Below, piece by piece: positions 11,353 to 21,660 of a DNA stretch of 64,000 nt. The stretch comes from Tenebrio molitor (taxonomy: Eukaryota > Arthropoda > Insecta > Coleoptera > Tenebrionidae), in contig NC_091047.1 of assembly GCF_963966145.1 (NCBI RefSeq), positions 8,432,001-8,496,000 of the forward strand, in the 5' to 3' direction. The notes below the pieces were generated by a model, which was not told the origin of the DNA, did no database searches, and was given only the letters and a program-made list of their open reading frames with translations. The translations under genes and the position numbers were made by a program. Each line of letters begins with the position of its first letter. Position 1 is the first letter of the stretch.

Positions 11353-11474
11353 TAAGACAACAAGTGTTTTATAGACGATTTAAAAATCGAGATCGTAGTT
11401 TAAATCAGAGCGACCGCAGGGAGCGAGGATTTAATAGATCGAGATTTTTAAACTATAAAACACGCGTTGTCTTC
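11353..11474. repeat. inverted repeat, about 120 bp
   Basis: AAGACAACAAGTGTTTTATAG on the left is matched inverted by CTATAAAACACGCGTTGTCTT on the right, with TTTAAAAATCGAGATCG/CGATCTCGATTTTTAAA type inner arms. The loop carries the phrase GAGCGACCGCAGGGAGCGAG, similar in style to the loop of the 14911-15048 palindrome. Confidence 0.7.
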
Positions 11475-11649
11475 AAGATTTTTTCTAACACTAACATCTT
11501 ATCAGAAATTTTAATAAATTCAGAAATTATTCGAGGCCAGTCACAATACACAAAATGCGGAGGTTGCCGTGGGTACTATGGTAATAATATCAACAAATTT
11601 TGAAAAAAACAATTTTCATCGTTGAAATGTGCCAAAACGTTCCAGACGA

Positions 11650-11970
11650 AATAAGAAAAAAGCGGCAATTTGTTACCAATGAAGTCTAAAAGTGCATACG
11701 AAAATGTGTATGTTTCGTTTCAAGGCCGGAACAATAAAAAAAAGCATCACGGAGGTAACGGAAGATGTCATTTTGGCTTTTCTTGATATGGGGTAAGTGT
11801 GTAGAACTTCATTAAAAGTTAATTCACACTACGGCAAGAATAATTTGAAGAAAATGTAAAGATTGCCAGTTTTCGATGGCCGGGCACTTGCATTGGATGA
11901 AACAGCAGAAGTTAAAGAAGAAGATGTTACGAACAAGAGCACGAAGCTAATGTGGCAGTTCCAATTCAAT
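11650..11970 (+). pseudogene. decayed tyrosine-recombinase-like (Crypton/DUF3504-type) fragment
   Basis: Broken frames read NLLPMKSKSAYENVYVSF, then after a one-base shift KSITEVTEDVILAFLDMG, then RTSLKVNSHYGKNNL. This order resembles the N-terminal SAM-like part of tyrosine recombinase/DUF3504 proteins (LPxKSxxxYEKxYxxF ... TEDVLLAYF ... LWxxYSMLKxTLxVK), which are common in insect genomes. Stops and frame shifts rule out function. The catalytic domain is not visible. Family assignment is from memory of the motif order. Confidence 0.45.
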
Positions 11971-12243
11971 AATTGTACTTTTCACTTTTGTGATAATTAC
12001 TGTAAAAATGATGAATAAAATGTTACTTGAATAATATGTGTGAGCGTATTTTATGACTCTATAAGATACGTTGCTATTGACGACGTGTCTTATAGAGAGA
12101 AGCGTATTTTATGGGAAACATAAGGTGTGAGCTCAAATGCACCATGGAAACAGTATAAGATATTAGTGTTAGAAAAAAATCTTTAAAATCGCTCACACAG
12201 GAGAAATTTCTCAAATTCTGACAGTGTCGAACAAAAAAAAATA

Positions 12244-12617
12244 TTTAAAAAAACTCCATGTCAAAAAATAAAATGACATTTAATTTTTGAGCTACAATTT
12301 TTTTAAATTGCTTTTAGTTTTCTACGTTATCCCACAATCTCGTAGGTAAAATTTCGGCACATTTTAAAAATACACCCTTGTATGTATATCATATTTTATA
12401 AAATGTACGCCAATGCGAAGTAACCTGCTAGGAAATATGCTTTAAAACAAGGAAACTACATTGGTGTACATTTTATAAAATATGATATACAAAGCTTTAA
12501 TTTTAAAAGGTGCCGAAATTTTACTACGAGGTTGTGGGATAACGTAGAAAACTAAAAAAATTGTACCTCAAAAATTAAATGTCATATTATTTTTTGACAT
12601 AATTGTTTAAAAAAAAT
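12244..12617. mobile_element. nested palindromic element with long inverted arms
   Basis: The left arm (12244-12418) contains AAAATGACATTTAATTTTTG, CTACGTTATCCCACAATCTC, GTGCCGAAA-type sequence and CATATTTTATAAAATGTAC. All are repeated inverted at 12456-12617. The arms are about 160-170 bases with small differences around a short centre. It sits inside the larger fold-back element. Confidence 0.8.
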
Positions 12618-12987
12618 TTCCGAGTTCTACATGAAGCCAGTAGCTCGTGGTTAAAATTATGCTGGTTCATTCTGGGCCACCTGTACAGATATTTGGGTAC
12701 TTTTGGAGTGCATAAAAATTAGTGCTTTTTAAAGGATTTTAGGTCTTCTTTGATTGTTTACTTTCGGAAAACAGCTAAATTTTTAGGATTCTACTCTGTT
12801 TTTAACGTGCCAAATATCCTAGTCCAGAAGTACCTAATTCTGACGAGTTAAAAGACCATCAAATTGGCAAAAATATTTTGTGTCTTGCAGGTTTGTGTTT
12901 TTTTAAACTGAAAGTTACAGCGCGACAACATTTTATTCCTTCACCAACAAATTAAGAACAGAACGTTCACAGACAACAACAAATTTA

Positions 12988-14337
12988 CTAGCGTCTTTTC
13001 TTCTGTCGACAATAACACTCCTTTTTCGCCGTAGAGCCAGGCGGCGCAACCTTCTTGTTCTCCTCTTTGACGAAGTCCCCGTGCGGCGGAGGCCTCGAAA
13101 AGTCGGTCTGTTGGAAACAAGAAACTTTGACCCATTCACCCGACCTAGGGTCCAGCTGCCAATGGCTCTTGTGCAACGACCTCTCAACCCGTCTCGGCGT
13201 TTGAATACAGTTATCGCTACCTTGCACAGCTCCCTCAAAATCCATTTCCTCCCACCGCTTCTCGTTTTGCAGTATATCCGAATTGACCCTTTTGTGCCTT
13301 CCGCACTTGCAACAAATATTTTCCTTGTGACTCCTCGCCTGCAACTTGCGCAACAAACAGTCATCGTCGCACCTGTAGCTCCTAGACTGCGCGTCCGAGT
13401 TGTGATTTTGACGACTCCGCTTCTCGAACTCCATCATGGTCCTCCTGACCCTCGCCTTGTTCCGCGCGATCAGTTTCTTTTCCAACTCCCGGAGCAGTTT
13501 CAGGTATTCTTCGTTGTTTTGGTAGGGCAGGTCGAAGAAGTCTGTGGTGTAGGAGTCGTCGGAATTGTCACTGTGGTCGGAGATCGATTGGGTGTCGTAG
13601 TCGTAACAGCGGCAGCGCCTGCAGTTGCAAGGGCAGTGCTTGCGTCTGCTCGTCTGGCTGGAACTTTCTGTGAAGTTTCCGTAGATAGACGGGTCGGAGG
13701 TTTCTCCGGAGGTGTCTGCACGTTTGCTGCTGCGGCCGTACAGGCACTGTTGGGAGTCATATTCTGAACAAGTACACTGCTGGTCTCCCCACGCACACCT
13801 GCAATCCAAATCGGTATCAGCTCCAATCTCTACGGTCTGAATGGCGACAGTTTGGGTCTCAATCGTGGTGTAACGTCTCTCGTCCGCCGTCTTCATAGAG
13901 GGCGCATTGGAGGCCCCCTCGGGGTCTCTGGCGACAACAACGAAACTGCTGTTTTTCCGAAACGACGTCTTACTCCCCCCCGAATTGGCGCTGTGGTAGC
14001 TGAGTTGTTCCCCGATGCTCTTGTTGTCTCCCCCGGACCTCGCGTTTTGATTACCGTTGGGATTTGACACAATTTCGAAAGACTCTTTGCTCGGAACCAC
14101 TTCGTACGATGAATTCGCACCGTTGTACACCGAATGTTGCGATTGTGTGGTTTTGGCAGCGGCTCTGTTGAGTCTTCGACGAGCGTACCCTTTGCCCAAG
14201 ATTCGCTCTCGCAAACTCTCGCTTATGTCGCTACTAGCTGTGCTGTGCACCTCCAAGTTGTCAACCATTTGAGGTGCTCTCTCGCCGAAGACATTCGCGT
14301 CCCTCACTGGTGACTCTTTGATTTTGGCGGCGCTCAT
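12988..14337 (-). CDS. uncharacterised intronless Cys-rich protein, 449 aa
   Basis: One uninterrupted frame of 449 codons on the minus strand has GC-rich third positions, and an AATAAA (minus strand, about 12932-12937) lies some 50 bases after the stop. The first 160 residues are polar and probably disordered. TIETQTVAIQTVE (157-169) contains two TQT-type motifs like those bound by dynein light chain LC8. Three Cys clusters follow: CRCAWGDQQCTC (179-190), CPCNCRRCRC (235-244) and CCKC (342-345). Between them is an acidic Asp/Ser-rich stretch and a charged, possibly helical segment (276-312). HWQLDPRSGEWVKV near 392-405 resembles a short Trp-containing motif. There is no signal peptide or membrane segment. 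I do not recognise the family. Long plus-strand frames here are antisense shadows. Confidence 0.75.
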   Translation of the reverse strand: MSAAKIKESPVRDANVFGERAPQMVDNLEVHSTASSDISESLRERILGKGYARRRLNRAAAKTTQSQHSVYNGANSSYEVVPSKESFEIVSNPNGNQNARSGGDNKSIGEQLSYHSANSGGSKTSFRKNSSFVVVARDPEGASNAPSMKTADERRYTTIETQTVAIQTVEIGADTDLDCRCAWGDQQCTCSEYDSQQCLYGRSSKRADTSGETSDPSIYGNFTESSSQTSRRKHCPCNCRRCRCYDYDTQSISDHSDNSDDSYTTDFFDLPYQNNEEYLKLLRELEKKLIARNKARVRRTMMEFEKRSRQNHNSDAQSRSYRCDDDCLLRKLQARSHKENICCKCGRHKRVNSDILQNEKRWEEMDFEGAVQGSDNCIQTPRRVERSLHKSHWQLDPRSGEWVKVSCFQQTDFSRPPPHGDFVKEENKKVAPPGSTAKKECYCRQKKRR

Positions 14338-14910
14338 CGACGGGTGATAATTTAGTTGTCACAAATCGACTTCATTGAGAATTTTCCAGAGTTCTCACCA
14401 ATTCTAACTACTGAACAATTTGTCGCATTGTAACGTAAATGTCAAAAATCTGACACGAGTAAGGGTGAGGTGTCTTGATTCGCGTGCCCCAGTGCACAGT
14501 CATTACCAATCATTACAAAGTGATTGATAATGAATGTTATTTCGTTGCGAAACTTGCACCGTACTTTGCACATCACATTCTTAGACAAACAAGTGAAGCG
14601 ACGAAATCAGTGAAATTAAGCGGATTTTGATTCCATAACAGTGATAATGAATGAAATAATATTGAGAAATAAGCATCAAGTTGGAGTTTCTATCCAAAAA
14701 AGACGTATAAGAAAGAATTAAAACGAAGCTAGTATCTACAGATAAGTTTGTAATAATTGTTTATTCAACATGTTTATACAGCACTGTTTTTTTTTTAGTG
14801 GGAGGTTTACACGCACGAACGCAGCGAGTGTTGTAATTCCACGATTATAAAGGTGCTTTACAAGTTCCGTACATAATTTTTTGCAACATTATAATCTCGG
14901 TAAATAGTTA
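14338..14910. other. upstream region of the Cys-rich gene
   Basis: The 250 bases next to the start codon may carry its promoter. Beyond about 14700 the sequence becomes AT-rich and leads into repeat sequence; CGAACGCAGCGAG at about 14817 resembles the loops of nearby palindromes. No gene seen. Confidence 0.4.
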
Positions 14911-15048
14911 TTTATGCAACGAGGTTCTGTGTAAATTGGGCTTTCCTAATTGCCCAAGAGGCCAGATTGAAATGCGAGCGTAGCGAGAATTTTAAGACCT
15001 CGAGGGCAATTAGAAAAGCCCAATTTGCACAGAAACGAGTTGCATACA
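14911..15048. mobile_element. palindromic MITE-like element
   Basis: TTTATGCAACGAGGTTCTGT and AAATTGGGCTTTCCTAATTG on the left are matched inverted by CAATTAGAAAAGCCCAATTT and ACAGAAACGAGTTGCATACA on the right. The loop contains GCGAGCGTAGCGAG. The ACGAGTTGnATACAA end motif recurs at about 11287 and, inverted, at about 26441, so this belongs to a dispersed family. Confidence 0.8.
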
Positions 15049-15423
15049 AACTTTTATTGTTTGAAACGACGTCCCTAAAGCTTCCAATTCTTTTAAAAAT
15101 GATTTCGCATTTGCTTTTGACAGTTTTGACAAATTTTTCAAGAAATGTCACTTTGAATGTGTTGTCTAGGCCTAGGGCAACGGTTGGTTATCTGCTATTT
15201 TTTGCTTTAGAGCAGTTAGGAGGCAGTTTACAAAGGAGAAAAATGAGAATTTATGACAGTTGAAAGCAATAAATAAAATTATTACGAAAAAAGTAATTAA
15301 TTAAACTTGAAAATATGAATAGGTAGAATTAATTTTCTGCTATCAGTGCATAACTTAGGCAACTAGCTAAAAGTCAAAAGTTACCACCATGTGGAAGTGT
15401 AGGTATCTACACGTTTAAAATTA

Positions 15424-15595
15424 CAAGGTGATTTACGAGAAACAATTAGCCCGACGGAATTGAAAATGCAACCCACAATACATTTGGAAGGTATAGCTGG
15501 ATATGACGCGGTCAATATTCGGCTTTACCTTCCAAATGTATTGTGGGTTGCATTTTAAATTCTGTCGGGCTCATTATTACTTGTGAATCATCTTG
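15424..15595. mobile_element. MITE, 172 bp, TA-flanked
   Basis: The inverted repeats extend about 70 bases: CAAGGTGATTTACGAGAAAC, AGCCCGACGGAATTGAAAAT and CACAATACATTTGGAAGGTA on the left recur inverted on the right. TA lies on both flanks. The family is Tc1/mariner-like by target site; there is no transposase. Confidence 0.88.
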
Positions 15596-15762
15596 TATTT
15601 TCATAAATGGAGTGATAACGCGAACGGTGGTGAAACTGATAATAAAGCACAGCGAGAGGTTTTACCAGAAATTAATTTTGTATTTGACTGCCCTAATTAT
15701 TTTTAATGAAAAAATTCCCACTTTCAATGATATTGATTAAAAAAACCGTGAGCTAATACAGG

Positions 15763-15850
15763 TAGTCCACGAGTGATAATGAGCCAGACGGAATTAAAAA
15801 TGTAGTGTGGGTTGCATTTTCAATTCCATCTGGCTCTTGATAGAGGACTA
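15763..15850. mobile_element. short derivative of the 15424-15595 MITE
   Basis: It carries the same AGCCAGACGGAATTAAAAAT end and the GTGTGGGTTGCATTTTCAAT/CCATCTGGCT end but lacks most of the centre. It is an internally shortened copy 170 bases downstream of the longer one. Confidence 0.78.
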
Positions 15851-16010
15851 TTCTTGATTCATCATGTTACAGCTCTCTGAGTTTTAACAATAAGATTTTA
15901 AAAATATTGTCATTTATGAATATGTAGGTACAAAAAAAAATTGTTTTACATTTTGTTACGACACTTCGCTGTTGTTACGGAATAAATAAAAACAATGTTT
16001 CTTTCATGTA

Positions 16011-16258
16011 GAGTCGGTTGCAAAAAAGTCGAGTACATCATAAAAATCAAGAGCACTGAATTTTCCTATTTTTAACACATTTAAACAGGCTTTTCTGCCT
16101 TTTAATGGCATGCTTTTTCAACTGACACAAGGAATGTCATCATGTCTGACGTCAGAAACGAAAAGTTTTGACATTTTGCTTGTAACATCAAAAATGACAA
16201 CAAGAACGAACTATAGGTAGAAAATTTCATGTACTCGATTTTTTTGCAATCGACTGTG
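16011..16258. mobile_element. TA-flanked MITE, GTCGGTTGCAAAAAA type
   Basis: The left end GAGTCGGTTGCAAAAAAGTC plus GAGTACAT is matched inverted by ATGTACTC and GATTTTTTTGCAATCGACTG on the right. TA lies at 16009-16010 and 16259-16260. First of three adjacent elements. Confidence 0.88.
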
Positions 16259-16264
16259 TATGTA

Positions 16265-16495
16265 CAGTTGGTTCCAAAAAAAAAACGGAAAACGAAAATT
16301 TTCCTAATGTAAATTTGATTTTGTCCATTTGTCAATTAACTGTCTACTCGACAATACCCATCGAATAATTTTAAAAAATGTCATTGAATTTTGACGTTAA
16401 TTCTAAGCTATCTTTTGTAAGGTTTCACACTATGAAAAAATTGTAAAAATACGTCAGTTTTATTCTGACAGTTTCCGTTTTTTTGCAACCAACTG
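16265..16495. mobile_element. TA-flanked MITE, CAGTTGGTTnCAAAAA type
   Basis: CAGTTGGTTCCAAAAAA...CGGAAA on the left pairs with TTTCCG...TTTTTTTGCAACCAACTG on the right, with TA at 16263-16264 and 16496-16497. The terminus resembles that of the preceding element and of Tc1/mariner elements generally. It starts 6 bases after the previous MITE ends. Confidence 0.88.
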
Positions 16496-16515
16496 TAATA
16501 AATAATCAGCAAGTA

Positions 16516-16774
16516 CAGTCACGGCCACTGAATTTCGTCAGTCGTTGTCAGTCAACTGACAGCTGTAAAACAGGTTTTATATATTTCTAACCCCACATTG
16601 GAATTTTTGACATGGACGTCAATTTGTCAATCAAAAACGTTACTAGTGGCATTTTGATTTTTATTGTGCATGACAGAATTTCTGTCACAAAAATTTTGAA
16701 TGTCAGTCATAATGACAATAAAGCTTAGGCTACACAAGTTTTTCCGAATTGACGAAATTCCGTGGCCGTAACTG
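16516..16774. mobile_element. TA-flanked MITE, CAGTCACGGCCA type
   Basis: CAGTCACGGCCACTGAATTT then CGTCA at the left is matched inverted by TGACGAAATTCCGTGGCCGT then AACTG at the right. TA lies at 16514-16515 and 16775-16776. Third of the consecutive elements. Confidence 0.88.
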
Positions 16775-16777
16775 TAC

Positions 16778-17632
16778 GTAAACGTAATATAAAAAATAAA
16801 CAACTAAATTATATGTATATGTACTTATAGTAGTTTTCAAGTAAGAAGAGAAACTTGTTACGAAAAACTGGAAAAGCAGCAGTTTTCAAATTTTCAAAAT
16901 TTTAGAAACAACAAAGTACTCTACGTTCTTTTTATGTGTTACTGTCGTTATCAAAAGTAAATATTAAAAAATTTAAAAACATGTATTAAATAGAAAACGA
17001 TATGTAAAAGGTTCATTAAAGTAATAAGGTGTCTTGAAGTGTGATAAAACATTGCGTTGTAAAAAAAAGTAACAGTTTCTACAGCGTAATGGTTTAAGTC
17101 GTTGCAAAACTTTCCGAAATACTTATTTTCCAAAAATTCATAGAGAAAAAATTTAACGGGACTGTGGTAACGTGACGCAGAATTCCTCACCAAATAGAAA
17201 ATTATTTGTAATTCCGCAAGTGGAGGCGCCACTACCCCAATGAACCAGTTGCCTATATTTTATTTAGTATACTACATTTAAAAGTGTTACAGAAGCGACG
17301 TGAATTTAGATTTTTGATCGGATCAGATCCTGACAACAACAAAACAAAATCAACGCGATATATTTTTTCGCACACCTGTTACATACAAATTAAGCCTGAA
17401 GAATTCGAAGTGGTTGAGCTAAGTAAGATAGAAAGTTCATTGAGAAATTAGCTATTTCCCATCGTTACTGGACTGATCGACTGTGAAGTTTTTGCAGTAT
17501 AAAGAGAGTTCTGGTAGGCCGAGTTACTTGTTTGATGTTGGTAACAAACAAGCGTCGGCAATATTTTGAAATATTTTTGAATTAACTTATTTGACCTAAG
17601 ATAAGAGAACCGAAGAAGTTATCAAAATATCA
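16778..17632. other. upstream region of cysteine dioxygenase
   Basis: AT-rich until about 17270, then mixed. The 5' UTR and promoter of cysteine dioxygenase probably lie in the last 350 bases. The small minus-strand frame at 16951-17232 has no coding character. Confidence 0.4.
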
Positions 17633-19964
17633 ATGGAGAACTGTGGTGTTATTGATCAGAAGCAAAACGACTCTTGTGATCGACCGGAAAGCATCAGCAT
17701 CTCTCCGACCATGTCAGTGTGTGAATACAAGAACTACTACCAAGACAACGAAGATGAGATTCTTGAGGCGAAGCTGTGCCAGCATTTGGGAAACAACCTT
17801 CCGATTGTCGCTAATCTTGATGATCTCATCAGAGAATTGCGCCAGGTTTTCAGCTGCGAATCTGTCAATGTGGAGTTGGTGAGTTACCTCATGAAATCCT
17901 ACAAGTCCCACCCTGTCGACTGGAAGAAGTACGCCAAATTTGACAGGCACAGGTAAGCTCACACAACACTTTGCCCCAGCCGACCCCTCAAACTGTTAGA
18001 TAACAACATTGCCAATTAAACGAGCGCGTAGTGACCGATTTTTTGATTCTGTTATCTGTTATTATTTTGGTCTAAAAATCCAGAACTTTCATCTGTTAAA
18101 TAAAGATTGCTCAAAACAATAACATCTTTCTTTTATTTACTGCTCAATTCGATTACGATAATTTGTTACAACGATGAAATATTTACAGCGAAACAAAAAG
18201 ACGCCGAAGCTCTATAAATTTCCGTTTCATTATTTACAGTTATCTCAAATATTTATAATTTGGAATTTATCGGGTTCGGTTTTTGAACAAATGTTGTGGG
18301 AAATACGTGACTCAAATTATTATGTATGATCAAAACTGAAAGGGTATTGCACTAATAGTAAATTCCAGCTCCGTAGCAGCACGCCCATAGTAATTCCTTT
18401 AATTTTGAGGTAACATTGTTAAACAAACAGTTTCCACGTTAGGTAAGGGAGAAAATAGGGGAATTATTTCAAGAATATAGTTATGAGGGTTAAAAATTCA
18501 ATAAAGCTTCTATAACTTACTAGGAACTTATTAAATGGCAAGGAAGTAAAAAGTAAAATGGGATGTTCATAAGCAAATAGAAAATAATTTTTAAACAAAT
18601 ACTTAGGTACAATGTTCATGTTTTAATTAAAAAATAAACAGTCTTAATTTCAAAAAAAAAACTCTATGATGTCGATCGTTAGAACGTATTGTTTCATGCC
18701 AAAAGGAATTTGTATAATGCTTGCAACCGATTTTAAGTAAAAGTATTATTTATAGCAAATAACATTATTACTTTGATTAACTTTCTTTCATTATATTGAA
18801 AACAAAGTGACAAATAAATTATGATTGTCAACATTCTTACGCATATCATCGACAATGTAATCTATTTCGAAATAGTTTTTTTAATTTTAATTTTAAACAA
18901 GACTACAAAAACTCGCTTCTGATAATAACGAAATTATAAACATGAATCGCGAAATGTATCGCCAAATCAATGTCACAAAGAATGATAATTTTGAAATTCT
19001 TAGCCATTGCAGAAACGTATTAACCTTGATCCTTATTTAGTGGTAATACCCATAAATACGAACGCAATCCAAGGTCTTAGTAAAGTAAAACAAAACCAGC
19101 AAATATCAATCAATCAGATTTCGAGTGAAACACATTAAAAAATCTATCGAAGGTTAAAGGGCAATGGTTCAGTATCGATTTAGATCGTCAAACCCAAAAA
19201 TTATGATAACTTCAATAAATCATCTCTCAACTGTGAACTTTTAATACCTCTAGGGTGCAATCGTAATTAAATCGTATTTGCAGATATACTCGCAACTTGG
19301 TCGACAAGGGCAACGACAGATACAACTTGATGATAATTTGTTGGGGTGAAGGTCACGGTTCAGCCATCCACGACCACGCCAATTCGCATTGTTTCATGAA
19401 AATGCTTCAAGGGTCCCTCGAAGAAGTACGATTCGCGTGGCCGAAAAATGAGGGAGAGCAACTCAAAGAGACCAGAAGGAGCAAACTTAAGCTGAACGAC
19501 GTTTGTTACATTAACGGTACGTTCGGTGGAATTTTTCCGTCATCCTGGATAGTTTATGGCATTATATTGATAATCGGCGGAAAATACCGGATTCTGCGAG
19601 TCGCACGTTATCGCGTTTAGTTGCTCTTTCGCAAACTTCATATTTACGCAGAAAAACCCATCGCCGTTATCTGTATTAATGAATAACAACTGAAAAAAAT
19701 CTTCTTTCAGATTCCCTCGGTTTACATCGGGTCGAGAACGCGTCCAACGTTGATACCGCCATAAGTTTGCATTTGTACTGCCCCCCGTACGACAAGTGCT
19801 CGATATTCAACCAAAACACGGGGCAAAAATCTACCGTCACGACCACCTTCTACTCGATATATGGGAAGAGAAACAAGGTAATTAAGTGAAACGTGATAGT
19901 TATCGCATAATACACTTTTTATTCGCAGGAAAACAAGGGAATCGAGCAGCCTGAAGATAATTAA
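17633..19964 (+). CDS. CDO1: cysteine dioxygenase
   Basis: Four coding exons, 17633-17952, 19284-19516, 19711-19877 and 19929-19964, keep phase at all joins and give 251 residues. The cupin core is clear: YTRNLVDKGNDRYNLMIICW, then the iron-binding His136 and His138 in HDHANSHC, and His190 in GLHRVEN. Cys143 and Tyr207 correspond to the pair that forms the Cys-Tyr cofactor in mammalian CDO. The enzyme oxidises cysteine to cysteine sulfinic acid in the cytosol, the step toward taurine and pyruvate. An N-terminal extension of about 50 residues relative to mammalian CDO includes SISISPTMSVCEYKNYYQD and is unlike the core. The gene is convergent with AP-3 sigma. Confidence 0.95.
17953..19283 (+). 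other. first intron of cysteine dioxygenase
   Basis: 1.3 kb of AT-rich intron between GTAAGC and CAG. I see no repeat pair or gene in it. Confidence 0.75.
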
Positions 19965-20310
19965 AAACAACACCACTTTCTCTCAGCTCTTCGTTTATTA
20001 TTATAGTTAAAAATAATAATATATATTTTGTAAAATGAACTGTTTATAAATAACTTTTTATTGTTTGAAGTTTTACTGAGAAACTAACAAAAAATATAAA
20101 TTGCTAATCTATTATTCAGTAGTTATTTACACAGAGGGATATATGAAGTTTCCTTTACACACTTAAATAAAACTGATCACGACGGTGGTGAATATAAAAT
20201 GACAATCATGTGTACTTTGCTGTTGAAGGTTCATCCAATAGAGATTTACAGTCTGAGGGCAAATGAAATGTTGTGATATCAATGTTTTGAAACTGAGACG
20301 CTACTTGAGG
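19965..20310. other. shared 3' region of cysteine dioxygenase and AP-3 sigma
   Basis: The two stop codons face each other across about 350 bases. The stretch holds both 3' UTRs, with AATAAA-like signals in both orientations. No other feature seen. Confidence 0.5.
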
Positions 20311-21357
20311 TCAGAATTTAAGGTCTTTAATGGCTTGTGGGAGATCAGGCAATTTAATATCTTTGATTTGTTGAGGAATGTTCATGTTTTTCACAGCTGA
20401 AACGGCACGAGCGGGGGCCGCCGCTATTCCGGCCTAAAATTAAAAAACAAACACATTTTTTAACACCCTAGAGCTACTCCAAACTTTCAATTGAATTAGT
20501 TTTCAGTCTCAGCCTCTAACCTAGATAGTTCAAGCTAATTTCAGACAACAAATAATTAAAGTACTCTAACACTGTAATCATAGGCAACAATGAACCAAAG
20601 CGTGACATGAACAATGCATCCCCTGAGAATGATTGGAACTTACAAAAATTAGAACTCAGGCTGTGACCACATCATAACTAATTTTTCCTTAAAATCATTA
20701 TCCAAAGTCAACAGATTCTATAATAATGTAATTTCTTGTAAGACTTGCCTGTTTTAAATTTTATAATTAAGTAGAACACTGTGATTAGTCTTACCTCTTG
20801 CTTTTCCAATTTGTTTTGATCTTCTATCCTAGTTAAAATTTCCGTCATATTAGTTTCTAGGACCATGCCCCCCATGACAAGCTCATTGAGAATGTAGTGT
20901 ACCTTGTCAACATGAAATATGAGATCCAGTTCGCAAACATTCTCAAAACATTTATCCAAAGTTTCAACAAAAACTTGGATTAAATCCAGGATTCCTAGTT
21001 CACTTTCTGAAGAATCCACACAAAACACGAAATATAAGGTGGCGTAATGTCGGTAAATTAATTTATAATCGCTTCCGCCTATTAGACTGGAACAAAGCGA
21101 TCAATTGGGGGGGTTAAGTGAAGAAAAATGATTCTTACCTCCCGCCCTCCAGAAAATTACAAACATTATCGTCACGCTTAGAAACTAGTTGGAAGGTTTC
21201 TTTGATTATTTGCTGTTGCATGTCTTCTGGCTGAAACACCCGCACATTTTGTTAAAACCGCAAAGAAACATAACCTCACCGGACTCACAAAATATTGATA
21301 AAACTTGGATAATCTTGGTTTTCCATGATTATTGAACACTAAGATTGCTTTAATCAT
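20311..21357 (-). CDS. or: AP-3 complex subunit sigma
   Basis: Four minus-strand exons, 21357-21289, 21230-21139, 21086-20795 and 20433-20311, keep phase and give 191 residues, close to the usual 193. The start MIKAILVFNNHGKPRLSKFY is the invariant sigma-adaptin N-terminus. It is followed by QQQIIKETFQLVSKRDDNVC, SLIGGSDYKLIYRHYATLYF and the C-terminal AAPARAVSAVKNMN block typical of AP3S1/AP3S2. The protein is part of the AP-3 coat that sorts cargo to lysosome-related organelles; in Drosophila this gene is orange, an eye-pigment granule gene. The start codon lies about 300-345 bases from the frazzled start on the opposite strand, so the two probably share a promoter region. Confidence 0.95.
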
Positions 21358-21660
21358 TGTACTTGTTTATTTTGTTCACTAAAATTAACCTGATCAAAAT
21401 TAATTATTCATTTTCCTTAACAATCACAATCTATCGAGATGACAGCTGTCAGGCAAGAGAAGTCACCTGTATCAGTTACCGGTTAACGCTGTGTGGTGGC
21501 GCAGTCGTCGAGATTTCCCCCTCTACCGGCGTGGACAAACTTGAAAAAAATAACATCATGGAACACAATAAAATATGGCGGCAGCGGAGTAGCAAGCGAA
21601 TTTGACAAGAGCAGTTTGGCTGTTTGTGATAATTTATTAAAAAAAAATCGGTGTTATGTA
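21358..21660. promoter_or_regulatory. divergent promoter region of AP-3 sigma and frazzled
   Basis: About 300 bases separate the two start codons. The interval contains the 12-base palindrome TGACAGCTGTCA (21440-21451) with a CAGCTG E-box core. The assignment rests on head-to-head arrangement; no TATA box is convincing. Confidence 0.5.

Larger units (their letters stand above)
10806..12830. mobile_element. large fold-back element with about 140-bp inverted arms
   Basis: The left arm (about 10806-10945, beginning CTTCTGGACCAGGATATTTG) recurs inverted at about 12694-12830 (ending AGTCCAGAAG). Both arms share AGCTGTTTTnCGAAAGTAAAC and CCTAAAATCCTT with modest divergence. The interior holds two tandem 86-base units, two smaller palindromes (11213-11250 and 11353-11474), a decayed tyrosine-recombinase-like frame (about 11650-11970) and a nested palindromic element (12244-12617). 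It is a composite, degraded element. The boundaries are where visible similarity ends; no target duplication is certain. Confidence 0.75.

Noticed and set aside
13081..13767. 228-codon plus-strand frame
   Set aside because: It is the antisense shadow of the Cys-rich minus-strand gene, whose frame is longer, starts with ATG and has a polyadenylation signal.
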